Positions 1 through 14,232 of a stretch of DNA of 64,000 nt are shown piece after piece. Location: NCBI RefSeq assembly GCF_051014445.1, contig NW_027488377.1:2666001-2730000 (forward strand). Reading direction: 5' to 3'. Under the pieces are notes generated by a model, which had not been told where the DNA came from, did not search any database, and saw nothing but the letters and a program-made list of their open reading frames with translations. Positions within the stretch are counted from its first letter, which is position 1; every line of letters starts with the position of its first letter. The DNA comes from Colletes latitarsis (taxonomy: Eukaryota; Arthropoda; Insecta; Hymenoptera; Colletidae). A program made the position numbers and the translations under genes.

Positions 1-495
1 ACCACTTTACTACGTGAACCAAACCGGAAAAAACCCAGGATCCGTTCAACAAGTATGTGAAAAATGCGAAAGTATGAGTCTGATCAGTGAAAATCCCAGG
101 CCTAACCTAGACCTAACATGCGTTATCCTCTAAAACATTGATCGAAACCAGGTTTAATTGACTGTTTCAGCGTGGTACCACATTACTACGTGATGCAATC
201 CAGAAAAAGCCCTGGATCTAGCCATCATGTATGAGAAATATGCGAAAGAATGAGCCTGATGAGAGCAAATCCCAGACCTATACCAGACATAACTTGCATT
301 ATCTTCTAAAATATTGATCGAAACCAGGTTTAATTGACTGTTTCGGTGTGGTACCACATTACTACGTGATCCAATCCAGAAAAAGCCCAGGATCTGTTCA
401 ACAAGTATGTGAAAAATGCGAAAGTATGATCCTGATGAGGGCAAACCCCAGACCTATCCCAGACCTAACTTGCATTGTCCTCTAAAATATTGATC

Positions 496-574
496 GAAAC
501 CAGTATGATCCTGATGAGGGCAAATCCCAGACCTATCCCAGACCTAACTTGCGTTGTCCTCTAAAATCTTGATC
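496..574 (+). repeat. Truncated satellite monomer (79 bp), copy 1
   Basis: GATCGAAACCAG is joined directly to GTATGATCCTGATGAGG, so about 97 bp of a normal monomer (from the GTTTAAT block to the GCGAAA block) is missing. The next GAAACC block follows after 79 bp in place of 176. The direct repeat AG/GT at the join would fit a simple deletion. Confidence 0.85.
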
Positions 575-1807
575 GAAACCAGGTTTAATGGACTGTATCA
601 GCGTGGTACCACATTACTACGTGATCCAATGCAGAAATAGCCCAGGATCTAGCCATGAAGTATGAGAAATATGCGAATGTATGAACCTGATGAGGGCAAA
701 TCCTAGACGTAACCCAGACCTAACTTACGTTATCCTCTAAAATGTTTATCAAGACCAGGTGTAATTGAATGTTTCAGTGTGCTACCAGATTACTGCGTGA
801 TCCAATCCAGAAAAAACCCCGGATCTGTTCTACAGGTATGTGAAAAACGCGAAAGTACGAGCCTGATGAGTGAAAATCCCAGGCCTAACCTAGACCTAAC
901 ATGCGTTTTCCTCAATAATATTGATCGAAACCAGGTTTAATCGACAGTCTCAGTGTGGTACCACATTACTACGTGATCCAAACCAGAAAAAAATCCAGGA
1001 TCTGTTCAACGAGTATGTGAAGTGTGCGAAAGTATGAGCCTGATGAGGGCGAATCCCAGACCTATCTCAGACCTAACTTGCGTTATCCTCTAAAATATTG
1101 ATCGAAACCAGGTTTAATTGACTGTTTCAGAGTGGTACCACATTACTACGTGATACAATCCAGAAATAGCCCAGGATCTAGACATGAAGTATGAGAAATA
1201 TGCGAAAGTATGAGCCTGATGAGGGCAAATCCTAGACGTAACCCCGACCTAACATACGTTATCCTCTAAAATATTTATCAAGACCAGGTTTAATTGAATG
1301 TTTCAGTGTGGTACCACATTACTACGTGAACCAAACCGGAAAAAACCCAGGATCCGTTCAACAAGTATGTGAAAAATGCGAAAGTATGAGTCTGATCAGT
1401 GAAAATCCCAGGCCTAACCTAGACCTAACATGCGTTATCCTCTAACATATTGATCGAAACCAGGTTTAATGGACTGTTGCAGTGTGGTACCACTTTACTA
1501 CGTGATCCAAAGCAGAAAAAACCCTCGTTCAGGTCAACATGTATGTTAAAACTGCGAAAGCATGACACTGATGAGGGCAAATCCCTGGCCTAACTTATAC
1601 CTAACATGCGTTGTCCTCTATAATATTGATGGAAACCAGGTTTAATTGACTGTTTCGGTGTGGTACCACATTACTACGTGATCCAATCCAGAAAAAGCCC
1701 AGGATCTGTTCAACAAGTATGTGAAAAATGCGAAAGTATGATCCTGATGAGGGCAAATCCCAGACCTATCCCAGACCTAACTTGCATTGTCCTCTAAAAT
1801 ATTGATC

Positions 1808-1886
1808 GAAACCAGTATGATCCTGATGAGGGCAAATCCCAGACCTATCCCAGACCTAACTTGCGTTGTCCTCTAAAATCTTGATC
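1808..1886 (+). repeat. Truncated satellite monomer (79 bp), copy 2
   Basis: Same junction and same length as the shortened monomer at 496-574, found 1312 bp further on. Identical breakpoints mean the deletion occurred once and was copied with the surrounding block. Confidence 0.85.
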
Positions 1887-4800
1887 GAAACCAGGTTTAA
1901 TGGACTGTTTCAGCGTGGTACCACATTACTACGTGATCCAATGCAGAAATAGCCCAGGATCTAGCCATGAAGTATGAGAAATATGCGAATGTATGAACCT
2001 GATGAGGGCAAATCCTAGACGTAACCCAGACCTAACTTACGTTATCCTCTAAAATGTTTATCAAGACCAGGTGTAATTGAATGTTTCAGTGTGGTACCAC
2101 TTTACTACGTGAACCAAACCGGAAAAAACCCAGGATCCGTTCAACAAGTATGTGAAGAATGCGAAAGTATGAGTCTGATCAGTGAAAATCCCAGGCCTAA
2201 CCTAGACCTAACATGCGTTATCCTCTAAAATATTGATCGAAGCCAGGTTTAATGGACTGTTTCAGTGTGGTACCACATTACTATGTGATCCAAACCAGAA
2301 AATAACCCAGGATCTGTTCAACGAGTATGTGAAGTGTGCGAAAGTATGAGCCTGATGAGGGCAGATCCCAGACCTATCCCAGACCTAACTTGCGTTATCC
2401 TCTAAAATATTGATCGAAACCAGGTTTAATTGACTGTTCCAATGTGGTACCACATTACTTCGTGATCCAATGCAGAAATAGCCCAGGATCTAGCCATGAA
2501 GTATGAGAAATATGCGAATGTATGAACCTGATGAGGGCAAATCCTAGACCTCACCCAGACCTAACATGCGTTATCTTCTAAAATATTTATCAAGACCAGC
2601 TTTCATTGAATGTTTCAGTGTGGTACCACATTACTACGTGATACAATCCAGAAATAGCTCAGGATCTAGCCATGAAGTATGAGAAATATGCGAATGTATG
2701 AACCTGATGAGGGCAAATCCTAGACGTAACCCAGACCTAACTTACGTTATCCTCTAAAATGTTTATCAAGACCAGGTTTAATTGAATGTTTCAGTGTGGT
2801 ACCACTTTACTACGTGAACCAAACCGGAAAAAACCCAGGATCCGTTCAACGAGTATGTGAAGAATGCGAAAGTATGAGTCTGATGAGGGCAAATCCCAGG
2901 CCTAACCTAGACATAACATTCGTTATCCTCTAAAATATTGATCGAAACCAGGTTTAGTGGACTGTTTGAGTGTGGTACCACATTACTGCGCGATCCAAAC
3001 CAGAAAATAACCCAGGATCTGTTCAACGAGTATGTGAAGTGTGCGAAAGTATTACACTGATGAGCGCAAATCCTAGACCTAACCCAAACCTAACATGCGT
3101 TATCCTCTAAAATATTGATCGAAACCAGGTTTAATGGACTGTTTCAGTGTGGTACCACACTACTACGTGATCCAAACCAGAAAAAACCCAGGATCTGTCC
3201 AACAAGTATGTGAAAAACGCGAAAGTATGAGCCTGATGAGGGCAAATCCCAGACCTATCCCAGACCTCACTTGCGTTATCCTCGAAAATATTGATCGAAA
3301 CCGGGTTCAATTGACTGTTTCAGCGTGGTACCACATTACTACGTGATCCAAACCAGAAAAAACCCAGGATCCATTCAACAAGTATGTGAAGATTGCGAAA
3401 GTATGTGTCTGATGAGTGAAAATCCCAGGCCTAACCTAGACCTAACATGCGTTATCCTCAAAAATATTGATCGAAACATGGTTTAATCGACTGTTTCAGC
3501 GTGGTACCACATTGCTACGTGATACAATCCAGAAATAGCTCAGGATCTAGCCATTAAGTATGAGAAATATGCGAAAGTATGACCCTGAAGTGGGCAAATC
3601 CCAGACCTATCCCAGACTTAACTTGCGTTGTCCTCTAAAATATTGATCGAAACCGGGTTTAATCGACTGTTTCAGCGTGGTACCACATTACTACGTGATA
3701 CAATCCAGAAATAGCTCAGGATCTAGCCATGAAGTATGAGAAATATGCGAAAGTATGACCCTGATGTGGGCAAATCCTTGACCTAACCCAGACCTAACAT
3801 ACATTATCCTCTAAAATATTTATCAAGACCAGGTTTGTTGATTGTTTCAGTGTGGTACCCCATTACTACGTGATCCAAACCAGAAAAAACCCAGGATCTG
3901 TTCAACAAGTATGTGAAAAACGCGAAAGTATGAGCCTGATCAGGGCAAAGCCCAGACCTCTCCCAGACCTAACTTGCGTTGTCCACTAAAATATTGATCG
4001 AAACCAGGTTTAATTGACCGTTTCAGTGTTGTACTTCATTACTACGTGATCCAATCCAGAAAAAGCCCAGGATCTAGCCATCAAGTATGAGAAATATGCG
4101 AAAGAATGAGCCTGATGAGAGCAAATCCCAGACCTAACCTAGACCTAACATGAATTATTCTCTAAAATATTGATCGAAACCAGGTTTAATGGAGTGTTTC
4201 AGTGTGGTCCCACATTACTACGTGATCCAAACCAGAAAATAACCCAGGATCCGTTCAACAAGTATGTGAACAATGCGAAAGTATGAGTCTGATGAGTGAA
4301 AATCCCAGGCCTAACCTAGACCTAACATGCGTTATCCCCAAAAATATTGATCGAAACCTGGTTTAATCGACTGTTTCAGTGTGGTACCACATTACTATGT
4401 GATCCAAACCAGAAAATAACCGAGGAGCAGTTCAACAAGTATGTAAAAAATGCGAAAGTATGACCCTGATGAGGGCGAATCCCAGACCTATCCCAGACCT
4501 AACTTGCGTTGTCCTCTAAAATATTGATGGAAACCAGGTTTAATTGACAGTTTCAGTGTTGTACTTCATTACTACGTGATGCGATCCAGAAAAAGCCCAG
4601 GATCTAGCCATCAAGTATGAGAAATATTCGAAAGAATGAGCCTGATGAGAGCAAATCCCAGAACTAACCTAGACCTAACATGAATTATTCTCTAAAATAT
4701 TGATCGAAACCAGGTTTAATGGACTGTTTCAGTGTGGTACCACATTACTACGTGATCCAAACCAGAAAAAACCCAGGATCTGTTCAACAAGTATGTGAAA

Positions 4801-7800
4801 AAAGCGAAAGTATGACCCTGATGAGGGCAAGTCCCAGACCTATCCCAGACATAACTTGCGTTGTCCTCTAAAATATTGATGGAAACCAGGTTTAATCGAC
4901 TGTTTCAGAGTGGTACCTCATTACTACGTGATCCAGACCAGTGAAAGACCAGGATCTGTTCAACAAGTATGTGAAGAATGCAAAAGTATGAGTCTGATGA
5001 GGGCAAATCCCAGGCCTAACCTAGACCTAACATGGTGTATCCTCTAAAATAATGGTCGTATCCAGGTTTAATTAATTGTTTCAGTGTGGTACTACATACT
5101 ACCTTATCCAATCCAGACAAATCCAAGTATCTGCCCAACAAGTATGTGAAGAATGCGAAAGTATGAGCCAGATGATGGCATATCCTAGACCTAACCCAGA
5201 CCTAACATGCGTTATCATCTAAAATATTGATGGAAACCAGGTTTAATCGACTGTTTCAGTGTGGTACCACATTACTACGTGATCCAGACCAGAAAAAGCC
5301 CAGGATCTGGCCAACAAGTATGAGAAATATGCGAAAGTATCAGCCTCTTGCGGGCAAATCCCACACCCAACCGAGTCCTATTCGGGGTTATCCTCTAAAA
5401 TGTTGATCGTGACCAGGTTTAATCGACTGTTTCAGTGTGGTATCACATTACTACCTGATCCATACCAGAAATAACCCAGGATCTGGCCAACAAGTATGTG
5501 AAGAATGCGAAAGCATGAGCCATATGATGGAAAATCCTAGACCTGACCCAGACCTAAAATGCGTTATCATTTAAAATATTGATCGAAACCAGATTTAATC
5601 GACTGTTTCAGTGTGGTACCACATTACTACGTGATCCAAACCAGAAAAAGCCCAGGACCTGGCCAACAAGTATGAGAAATATGCGAAAGTATAAGTCTCA
5701 TGAGGGCAAATCCCAGGCCTAACCTAGACCTAACATGGTGTAATCTCTAAAATATTGGTCGTATCCAGGTTTAATTAACTGTTTCAGTGTGGTACCACAT
5801 TACTACGTGATCCAATCCAGAAAAATCCAAGGATCTGCCCAACAAGTATGAGAAATATGCGAAAGTTTGAGTCTGATGAGGGCAAATCCCAGGCCTAACC
5901 TAGACCTAACATGCGTTATCCTCTAAAATGTTGATCGTGACCAGGTTTAATCGACTGTTTCAGTGCTGTGTCACATTACTACCTGATCCAGACCAGAAAT
6001 AACCCAGGATCTGGCCAACAAGTATGAGAAATATGCGAAAGTATGAGTCTGATGGGGCAAATCCCAGGCCTAACCTAGACCTAGCATGAGTTATCCTCTA
6101 AAATACTGATCGAAACCAGGTTTAATTGACTGTTTCAGTGTGGTACCATATTACTACGTGATCCAGACCAGAAAAAAACGCTGGATCTGGCCAACAAGTG
6201 TGAGAAATGTGCGAAAGTATAAGCCTGGTGAGGGCAAATCCTAGACCTAACCCACACCTAATATGCGTTATCCTCTAAAATATTTATCGAGACCAGGTTG
6301 AATTGACTGTTTCAGGGCGGTACCACATTACTACGTGTTCCAAACCAGTGAAATCACTGAATCTGGCCAACACGTTTGAGAAATATGCGAAAGTATGAGC
6401 CTGATGAGAGCAAATCCCAGACCTAACCTAGACCTAACATGCGTTATCCTCTAAAATATAGATCGAAACCAGGTTTAATCGACTGTTTCAGTGTGGTGTC
6501 ACATTACTACCTGATCCAAACCAGAAATAACCCAGGATCTGGCCAACAAGTATGAGAAACATGCGAAAGTATGAGTCTGATGAGGGCAAATCCCAGGCCT
6601 AACCTTGACCTAACATGAGTTATCCGCTAAACTATTGATCGAAACCAGGTTTAATGGACTGTTTCAGTGTGGTACCACATTACCACATGATCCAAACCAG
6701 AAAAAGCCCCGGATCTGGCCAACCAGTAGGCGAAAAATGCGAAAATATGAGTCTGATAAGGGCAAATCCTAGACCTAACCCAGACCTAACATTCGTTATC
6801 CTCTAAAATATTGGTCGTATCCAGGTTTAACTGACTGTTTGAGTGTGGTACCGCATTACTACGTGATCCAACCCAGGAAAAACCCAGGATCTGTTCAACA
6901 AGTATGTGAAGAATACGAAACTATGAGCCAGATGAGGGCAAATCCTAGACCTATCCCAGACCTAACATGCGTTATCATCTAAAATATTGATCAAAACCAG
7001 GTTTAATGGACTGTTTCAGTGTGGTACCACATTACTACGTGATCCAGACCAGTGAAAGCCCAGAATCTGGCCGACAAGTTTGAGAAATATGCGAATGTAT
7101 GACCCAGATGAGGGCAAATCATAGACCTAACCGAGACCTATCATGAGTTATCCTCTAAAATATTGGTAGTGACCAGTTTCAATCGACTGCTTCTGTGTGG
7201 TACCACATTACTACATGATCCAAACTAGAAATAACCCAGGATCTGGCCACCAAGTATGAGAAATATGCGAAAGTATGAGCCTGATGAGAGCAAATCCCAG
7301 ACCTAACCTAGACCTAACATGGTGTATCCTCTAAAATATTGGTCGTATCCAGGTTTAATTAGTTGTTTCAGTGTGGTACCACATACTACGTTATCCAATC
7401 CAGACAAATCCAAGTATCTGCCCAACAAGTATGAGAAATATGCGAAAGTTTGAGTCTGATGAGGGCAAATCCCAGGACTAACCTAGACCTAACATGCGTT
7501 ATCATTTAAAATATTGATCGAAACCAGATTTAATCGACTGTTTCAGTGTGGTACCACATTACTACGTGATCCAAACCAGAAAAAGTCCAGGACCTGGCCA
7601 ACAAGTATGAGAAATATGCGAAAGTATGAGTCTCATGAGGGCAAATCCCAGGCCTGACCTAGACCTATCATGGTGTAACCTCTAAAATATTGGTCGTATC
7701 CAGGTTTAATTAACTGTTTCAGTGTGGTACCACATTACTACGTGATCCAATCCAGAAAAAGTCCAGGACCTGGCCAACAAGTATGAGAAATATGCGAAAG

Positions 7801-10800
7801 TTTGAGTCTGATGAGGACAAATCCCAGGCCTAACCTAGACCTAACATGCGTTATCCTCTAAAATGTTGATCGTGACCAGGTTTAATCGACTGTTTCAGTG
7901 CTGTGTCACATTACTACCTGATCCAAACCAGAAATAACCCAGGATCTGGCCAACAAGTATGAGAAATATGCGAAAGTATGAGTCTGATGGGGCAAATCCC
8001 AGGCCTAACCTAGACCTAGCATGAGTTATCCTCTAAAATACTGATCGAAACCAGGTTTAATTGACTGTTTCAGTGCGGTACCATATTACTACGTGATCCA
8101 GACCAGAAAAAAACGCAGGATCTGGCCAACAAGTGTGAGAAATGTGCGAAAGTATAAGCCTGATGAGGGCAAATCCTAGACCTAACCCACACCTAACATG
8201 CGTTATCATCTAAAATATTGATCAAAACCAGGTTTAATGGACTGTTTCAGTGTGGTACCACATTACTACGTGATCCAGACCAGTGAAAGCCCAGAATCTG
8301 GCCGACAAGTTTGAGAAATATGCGAATGTATGACCCAGATGAGGGCAAATCATAGACCTAACCGAGACCTATCATGAGTTATCCTCTAAAATATTGGTCG
8401 TGACCAGGTTCAATCGACTGCTTCTGTGTGGTACCACATTACTACATGATCCAAACTAGAAATAACCCAGGATCTGGCCACCAAGTATGAGAAATATGCG
8501 AAAGTATGAGCCTGATGAGGGCAAATCCCAGGCCAAACCTAGACCTAACATGGTGTATCCTCTAAAATATTGGTCGTATCCAGGTTTAATTAGTTGTTTC
8601 AGTGTGGTACCACATACTACGTTATCCAATCCAGACAAATCCAAGTATCTGCCCAACAAGTATGAGAAATATAGGAAAGTTTGAGTCTGATGAGGGCAAA
8701 TCCCAGGACTAACCTAGACCTAACATGCGTTATCATTTAAAATATTGATCGAAACCAGATTTAATCGACTGTTTCAGTGTGGTACCACATTACTACGTGA
8801 TCCAAACCAGATAAAGCCCAGGACCTGGCCAACAAGTATGAGAAATATGCGAAAGTATGAGTCTCATGAGGGCAAATCCCAGGCCTAACCTAGACCTAAC
8901 ATGGTGTAACCTCTAAAATATTGGTCGTATCCAGGTTTAATTAACTGTTTCAGTGTGGTACCACATTACTACGTGATCCAATCCAGAAAAATCCAAGGAT
9001 CTGCCCAACAAGTATAAGAAATATGCGAAAGTTTGAGTCTGATGGGGCAAATCCCAGGCCTAACCTAGACCTAGCATGAGTTATCCTCTAAAATACTGAT
9101 CGAGACCAGGTTTAATTGACTGTTTCAGTGTGGTACCATATTACTACGTGATCCAGGCCAGAAAAAAACGCAGGATCTGGCCAACAAGTGTGAGAAATGT
9201 GCGAAAGTATAAGCCTGATGAGGGCAAATCCAAGACCTAACCCACACCTAACATGCGTTACCCTCTAAAATATTTATCGAGACCAGGTTGAATTGACTGT
9301 TTCAGGGCGGTACCACATTCCTACGTGATCCAAACCAGTGAAATCACTGAATCTGGCCAACACGTTTGAGAAATATGCGAAAGTATGAGCCTGATGAAAG
9401 CAAATCCTAGACCTAACCCAGACCTAACAAGCGTTATCCTCTAAAATGTTGATCGTGACCAGGTTTAATCGACTGTTTCAGTGTGGTATCACATTACTAC
9501 CTGATCCAAACCAGAAATAACCCAGGATCTGGCCAACAAGTATGTGAAGAATGCGAAAGCATGAGCCATATGATGGAAAATCCTAGACCTGACCCAGACC
9601 TAACATGCGTTATCATTTAAAATATTGATCGAAACCAGATTTAATCGACTGTTTCAGTGTGGTACCACATTACTACGTGATCCAAACCAGAAAAAGCCCA
9701 GGACCTGGCCAACAAGTATGAGAAATATGCGAAAGTATGAGTCTCATGAGGGCAAATCCCAGGCCTAACCTAGACCTAACATGGTGTAACCTCTAAAATA
9801 TTGGTCGTATCCAGGTTTAATTAACTGTTTCAGTGTGGTACCACATTACTACGTGATCCAATCCAGAAAAATCCAAGAATCTGCCTAACAAGTATAAGAA
9901 ATATGCGAAAGTTTGAGTCTGATGAGGACAAATCCCAGGCCTAACCTAGACCTAACATGCGTTATCCTCTAAAATGTTGATCGTGACCAGGTTTAATCGA
10001 CTGTTTCAGTGCTGTGTCACATTACTACCTGATCCAAACCAGAAATAACCCAGGATCTGGCCAACAAGTATGAGAAATATGCGAAAGTATGAGTCTGATG
10101 GGGCAAATCCCAGGCCTAACCTAGACCTAGCATGAGTTATCCTCTAAAATACTGATCGAAACCAGGTTTAATTGACCGTTTCAGTGTGGTACCATATTAC
10201 TACGTGATCCAGGCCAGAAAAAAACGCAGGATCTGGCCAACAAGTGTGAGAAATGTGCGAAAGTATAAGCCTGATGAGGGCAAATCCTAGACCTAACCCA
10301 CACCTAACATGCGTTACCCTCTAAAATATTTATCGAGACCAGGTTGAATTGACTGTTTCAGGGCGGTACCACATTCCTACGTGATCCAAACCAGTGAAAT
10401 CACTGAATCTGGCCAACACGTTTGAGAAATATGCGAAAGTATGAGCCTGATGAAAGCAAATCCTAGACCTAACCCAGACCTAACAAGCGTTATCCTCTAA
10501 AATGTTGATCGAAACCAGGTTTCATGGACTGTTTCAGTGTGATACCACATTACCACGTGATTCAAGCCAGAAAAAACCCAGGATCTGTACAACAAGTATG
10601 TGAAAAATGCGAAAGTATGAGTCTGATGAGGGCAAATCCCGTGCCTAACCTAGACCTAACATGGTGTATCCTCTAAAATAATGGTCGTATCCAGGTTTAA
10701 TTAATTGTTTCAGTGTGGTACCACATACTACCTTATCCAATCCAGACAAATCCAAGTATCTGCCCAACAAGTATGTGAAGAATGCGAAAGTATGAGCCTG

Positions 10801-13800
10801 ATGATGGCAAATCCTAGACCTAACCCAGACCTAACATGCGTTATCATCTAAAATATTGGTCGTGACCAGGTTCAATCGACTGCTTCTGTGTGGTACCACA
10901 TAACTACATGATCCAAACTAGAAATAACCCAGGATCTGGCCACCAAGTATGAGAAATATGCGAAAGTATGAGCCTGATGAGGGCAAATCCCAGGCCTAAC
11001 CTAGACCTAACATGGTGTATCCTGTAAAATATTGGTCGTATCCAGGTTTAATTAGTTGTTTCAGTGTGGTACCACATACTACGTTATCCAATCCAGACAA
11101 ATCCAAGTATCTGCCCAACAAGTATGAGAAATATGCGAAAGTTTAGTCTCATGAGGGCAAATCCCAGGCCTAACCTAGAACTAACATGCGTTATCCTCTA
11201 AAATATTGATCGAAACCAGGTTTCATGGACTGTTTCAGTGTGATACCACATTACTACGAGTTCCAAACCGGAAATATCCCAGGATCTGTTCAACAAGTAT
11301 GTGAAGAATGCGAAAGTATGAGACAGATGATGGCAAATCCTAGACCTAACCCAGACCTAACATGCGTTATCATCTAAAATATTGATCGAAACCAGGTTTA
11401 ATCGACTGTTTCAGTGTGGTACCACATTACTACGTGACCCAGTCCAGAAAAAGCCCAGGATCTGGCCAACAAGTATGAGAAATATGCGAAAGTATCAGCC
11501 TCATGAGGGCAAATCCCACACCTAACCGAGTCCTATTCGGGGTTATCCTCTAAAATGTTGATCGTGACCAGGTTTAATCGACTGTTTCAGTGTGGTATCA
11601 CATTACTACCTGATCCAAACCAGAAATAACCCAGGATCTGGCCAACAAGTATGTGAAGAATGCGAAAGTATGAGCCAGATGATGGAAAATCCTAGACCTA
11701 ACCCAGACCTTACATGCGTTATCATTTAAAATATTGATCGAACCAGATTAAATCGACTGTTTCAGTGTGGTACCACATTACTACGTGAACCAAACCAGAA
11801 AAAGCCCAGGACCTGGCCAACAAGTATGAGAAATATGCGAAAGTATGAGTCTCATGAGGGCAAATCCCAGGCCTAGCCTTGACCTAACATGAGATATCCT
11901 CTAAACTATTGATCGAAACCAGGTTTAATGGACTGTTTCAGTGTGGTACCACGTTACCACATGATCCAAACCAGAAAAAGCCCCGGATCTGGCCAACGAG
12001 TATGCGAAAAATGCGAAAATATGAGCCAGATAAGGGCAAATCCTAGACCTAACCCAGACCTAACATGCGTTATCCTCTAAAATATTGATCGAAACCAGGT
12101 TTCATGGACTGTTTCAGTGTGATACCACATTACCACGTGATTCAAGCCAGAAAAAACCCAGGATCTGTACAACAAGTATGTGAAAAATGCGAAAGTATGA
12201 GTCTGATGAGGGCAAATCCCAGGCCGAACCTAGACCTAACATGGTGTATCCTCTAAAATATTGGTCGTATCCAGGTTTAATTAATTGTTTCAGTGTGGTA
12301 CCACATGCTACCTTATCCAATCCAGACAAATCCAAGTATCTGCACAACAAGTATGTGAAGAATGCGAAAGTATGAGCCAGATGATGGCAAATCCTAGACC
12401 TAACCGAGACCTAACATGCGTTAACATCTAAAATATTGATCGAAACCAGGTTTAGTCGACTGTTTCAGTGTGGTACCACATTACTACGTGATCCAAACCA
12501 GAAAAAGCCCAGGACCTGGCCAAAAAGTATGAGAAATATGCGAAAGTATAAGTCTCATGACGGCAAATCCCGGGCCTAACCTAGACCAAACATGGTGTAA
12601 CCTCTAAAATATCGGTCGTATCCAGGTTTAATTAACTGTTTCAGTGTGGTACCACATTACTACGTGATCCAATCCAGAAAAATCCAAGGAGCTGCCCAAC
12701 AAGTATGAGAAATATGCGAAAGTTTGAGTCTGATGAGGGCAAATCCCAGGCCTAACCTAGACCTAACATGCGTTATCCTCTAAAATGTTGATCGTGACCA
12801 GGTTTAATCGACTGTTTCAGTGCTGTGTCACATTACTACCTGATCCAAACCAGAAATAACCCAGGATCTGGCCAACAAGTATGAGAAATATGGGAAAGTA
12901 TGAGTCTGATGGGGCAAATCCCAGGCCTAACCTAGACCTAGCATGAGTTATCCTCTAAAATACTGATCGAAACCAGGTTTAGTTGACTGTTTCAGTGTGG
13001 TGTACCATATTACTACGTGATCCAGACCAGAAAAAAACGCAGGATCTGGCCAACAAGTGTGAGAAATGTGCGAACGTATAAGCCTCATGAGGGCAAATCC
13101 TAGACCTAACCCACACCTAACATGCGTTATCCTCTAAAATATTTATCGAGATCAGGTTGAATTGCCTGTTTCAGGGCGGTGCCACATTACTACGTGATCC
13201 AAACCAGTGAAATCACTGAATCTGGCCAACACGTTTGAGAAATATGCGAAAGTATGAGCCTGATGAGAGCAAATCCCAGACCTAACCTAGACCTAACATG
13301 CGTTATCCTCTAAAATATAGATCGAAACCAGGTTTAATCGACTGTTTCAGTGTGGTGTCACATTACTACCTGATCCAAACCAGAAATAACCCAGGATCTG
13401 GCCAACAAGTATGCGAAAAATGCGAAAGTATGAGTCTGATAAGGGCAAATCCTAGACCTAACCCAGACCTAACATGCGTTATCCTCTAAAATATTGGTCG
13501 TATCCAGGTTTAACTGACTGTTTGAGTGTGGTACCACATTACTACGTGATCCAACCCAGGAAAAACCCAGGATCTCTTCAACAAGTATGTGAAGAATACG
13601 AAACTATGAGCCAGATGAGGGCAAATCCTGGACCTATCCCAGACCTAACATGCGTTATCATCTAAAATATTGATCAAAACCAGGTTTAATGGACTGTTTC
13701 AGTGTGGTACCACATTACTACGTGATCCAGATCAGCGAAAGCCCAGAATCTGGCCGACAAGTTTGAGAAATATGCGAATGTATGACCCAGATGAGGGCAA

Positions 13801-14232
13801 ATCATAGACCTAACCGAGACCTATCATGAGTTATCCTCTAAAATATTGGTCGTGACCAGGTTCAATCGACTGCTTCTGTGTGGTACCACATAACTACATG
13901 ATGCAAACTAGAAATAACCCAGGATCTGCCCAACAAGTATGAGAAATATGCGAAAGTTTGAGTTTGATGAGGGCAAATCCCAGGCCTAACCTAGACCTAA
14001 CATGCGTTATCCTCTAAAATGTTGATCGTGACCAGGTTTAATCGACTGTTTCAGTGCTGTGTCACATTACTACCTGATCCAAACCAGAAATAACCCAGGA
14101 TCTGGCCAACAAGTATGAGAAATATGGGAAAGTATGAGTCTGATGGGGCAAATCCCAGGCCTAACCTAGACCTAGCATGAGTTATCCTCTAAAATACTGA
14201 TCGAAACCAGGTTTAGTTGACTGTTTCAGTGT

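Larger units (their letters stand above)
1..2090 (+). repeat. Mosaic duplication of about 1312 bp at the left edge
   Basis: Sequence at 1-170 recurs from 1313 and sequence at about 300-780 recurs at about 1612-2090, both at an offset of 1312 bp. That is seven full monomers plus one shortened monomer. The stretch between the two matching blocks differs between copies, so this is a patchwork and not one clean duplication. The copies share the unusual shortened monomer listed separately. Confidence 0.8.

Noticed and set aside
13298..13665. Repeated open frames of about 63 codons (MRYPLKYW... type) across the satellite, also at 18044, 20680, 26659, 32812 and 34747
   Set aside because: They are by-products of the 176-bp monomer. 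The period is not a multiple of three, each frame stops after about one monomer, and they copy with the higher-order repeats. No codon-level constraint is visible.
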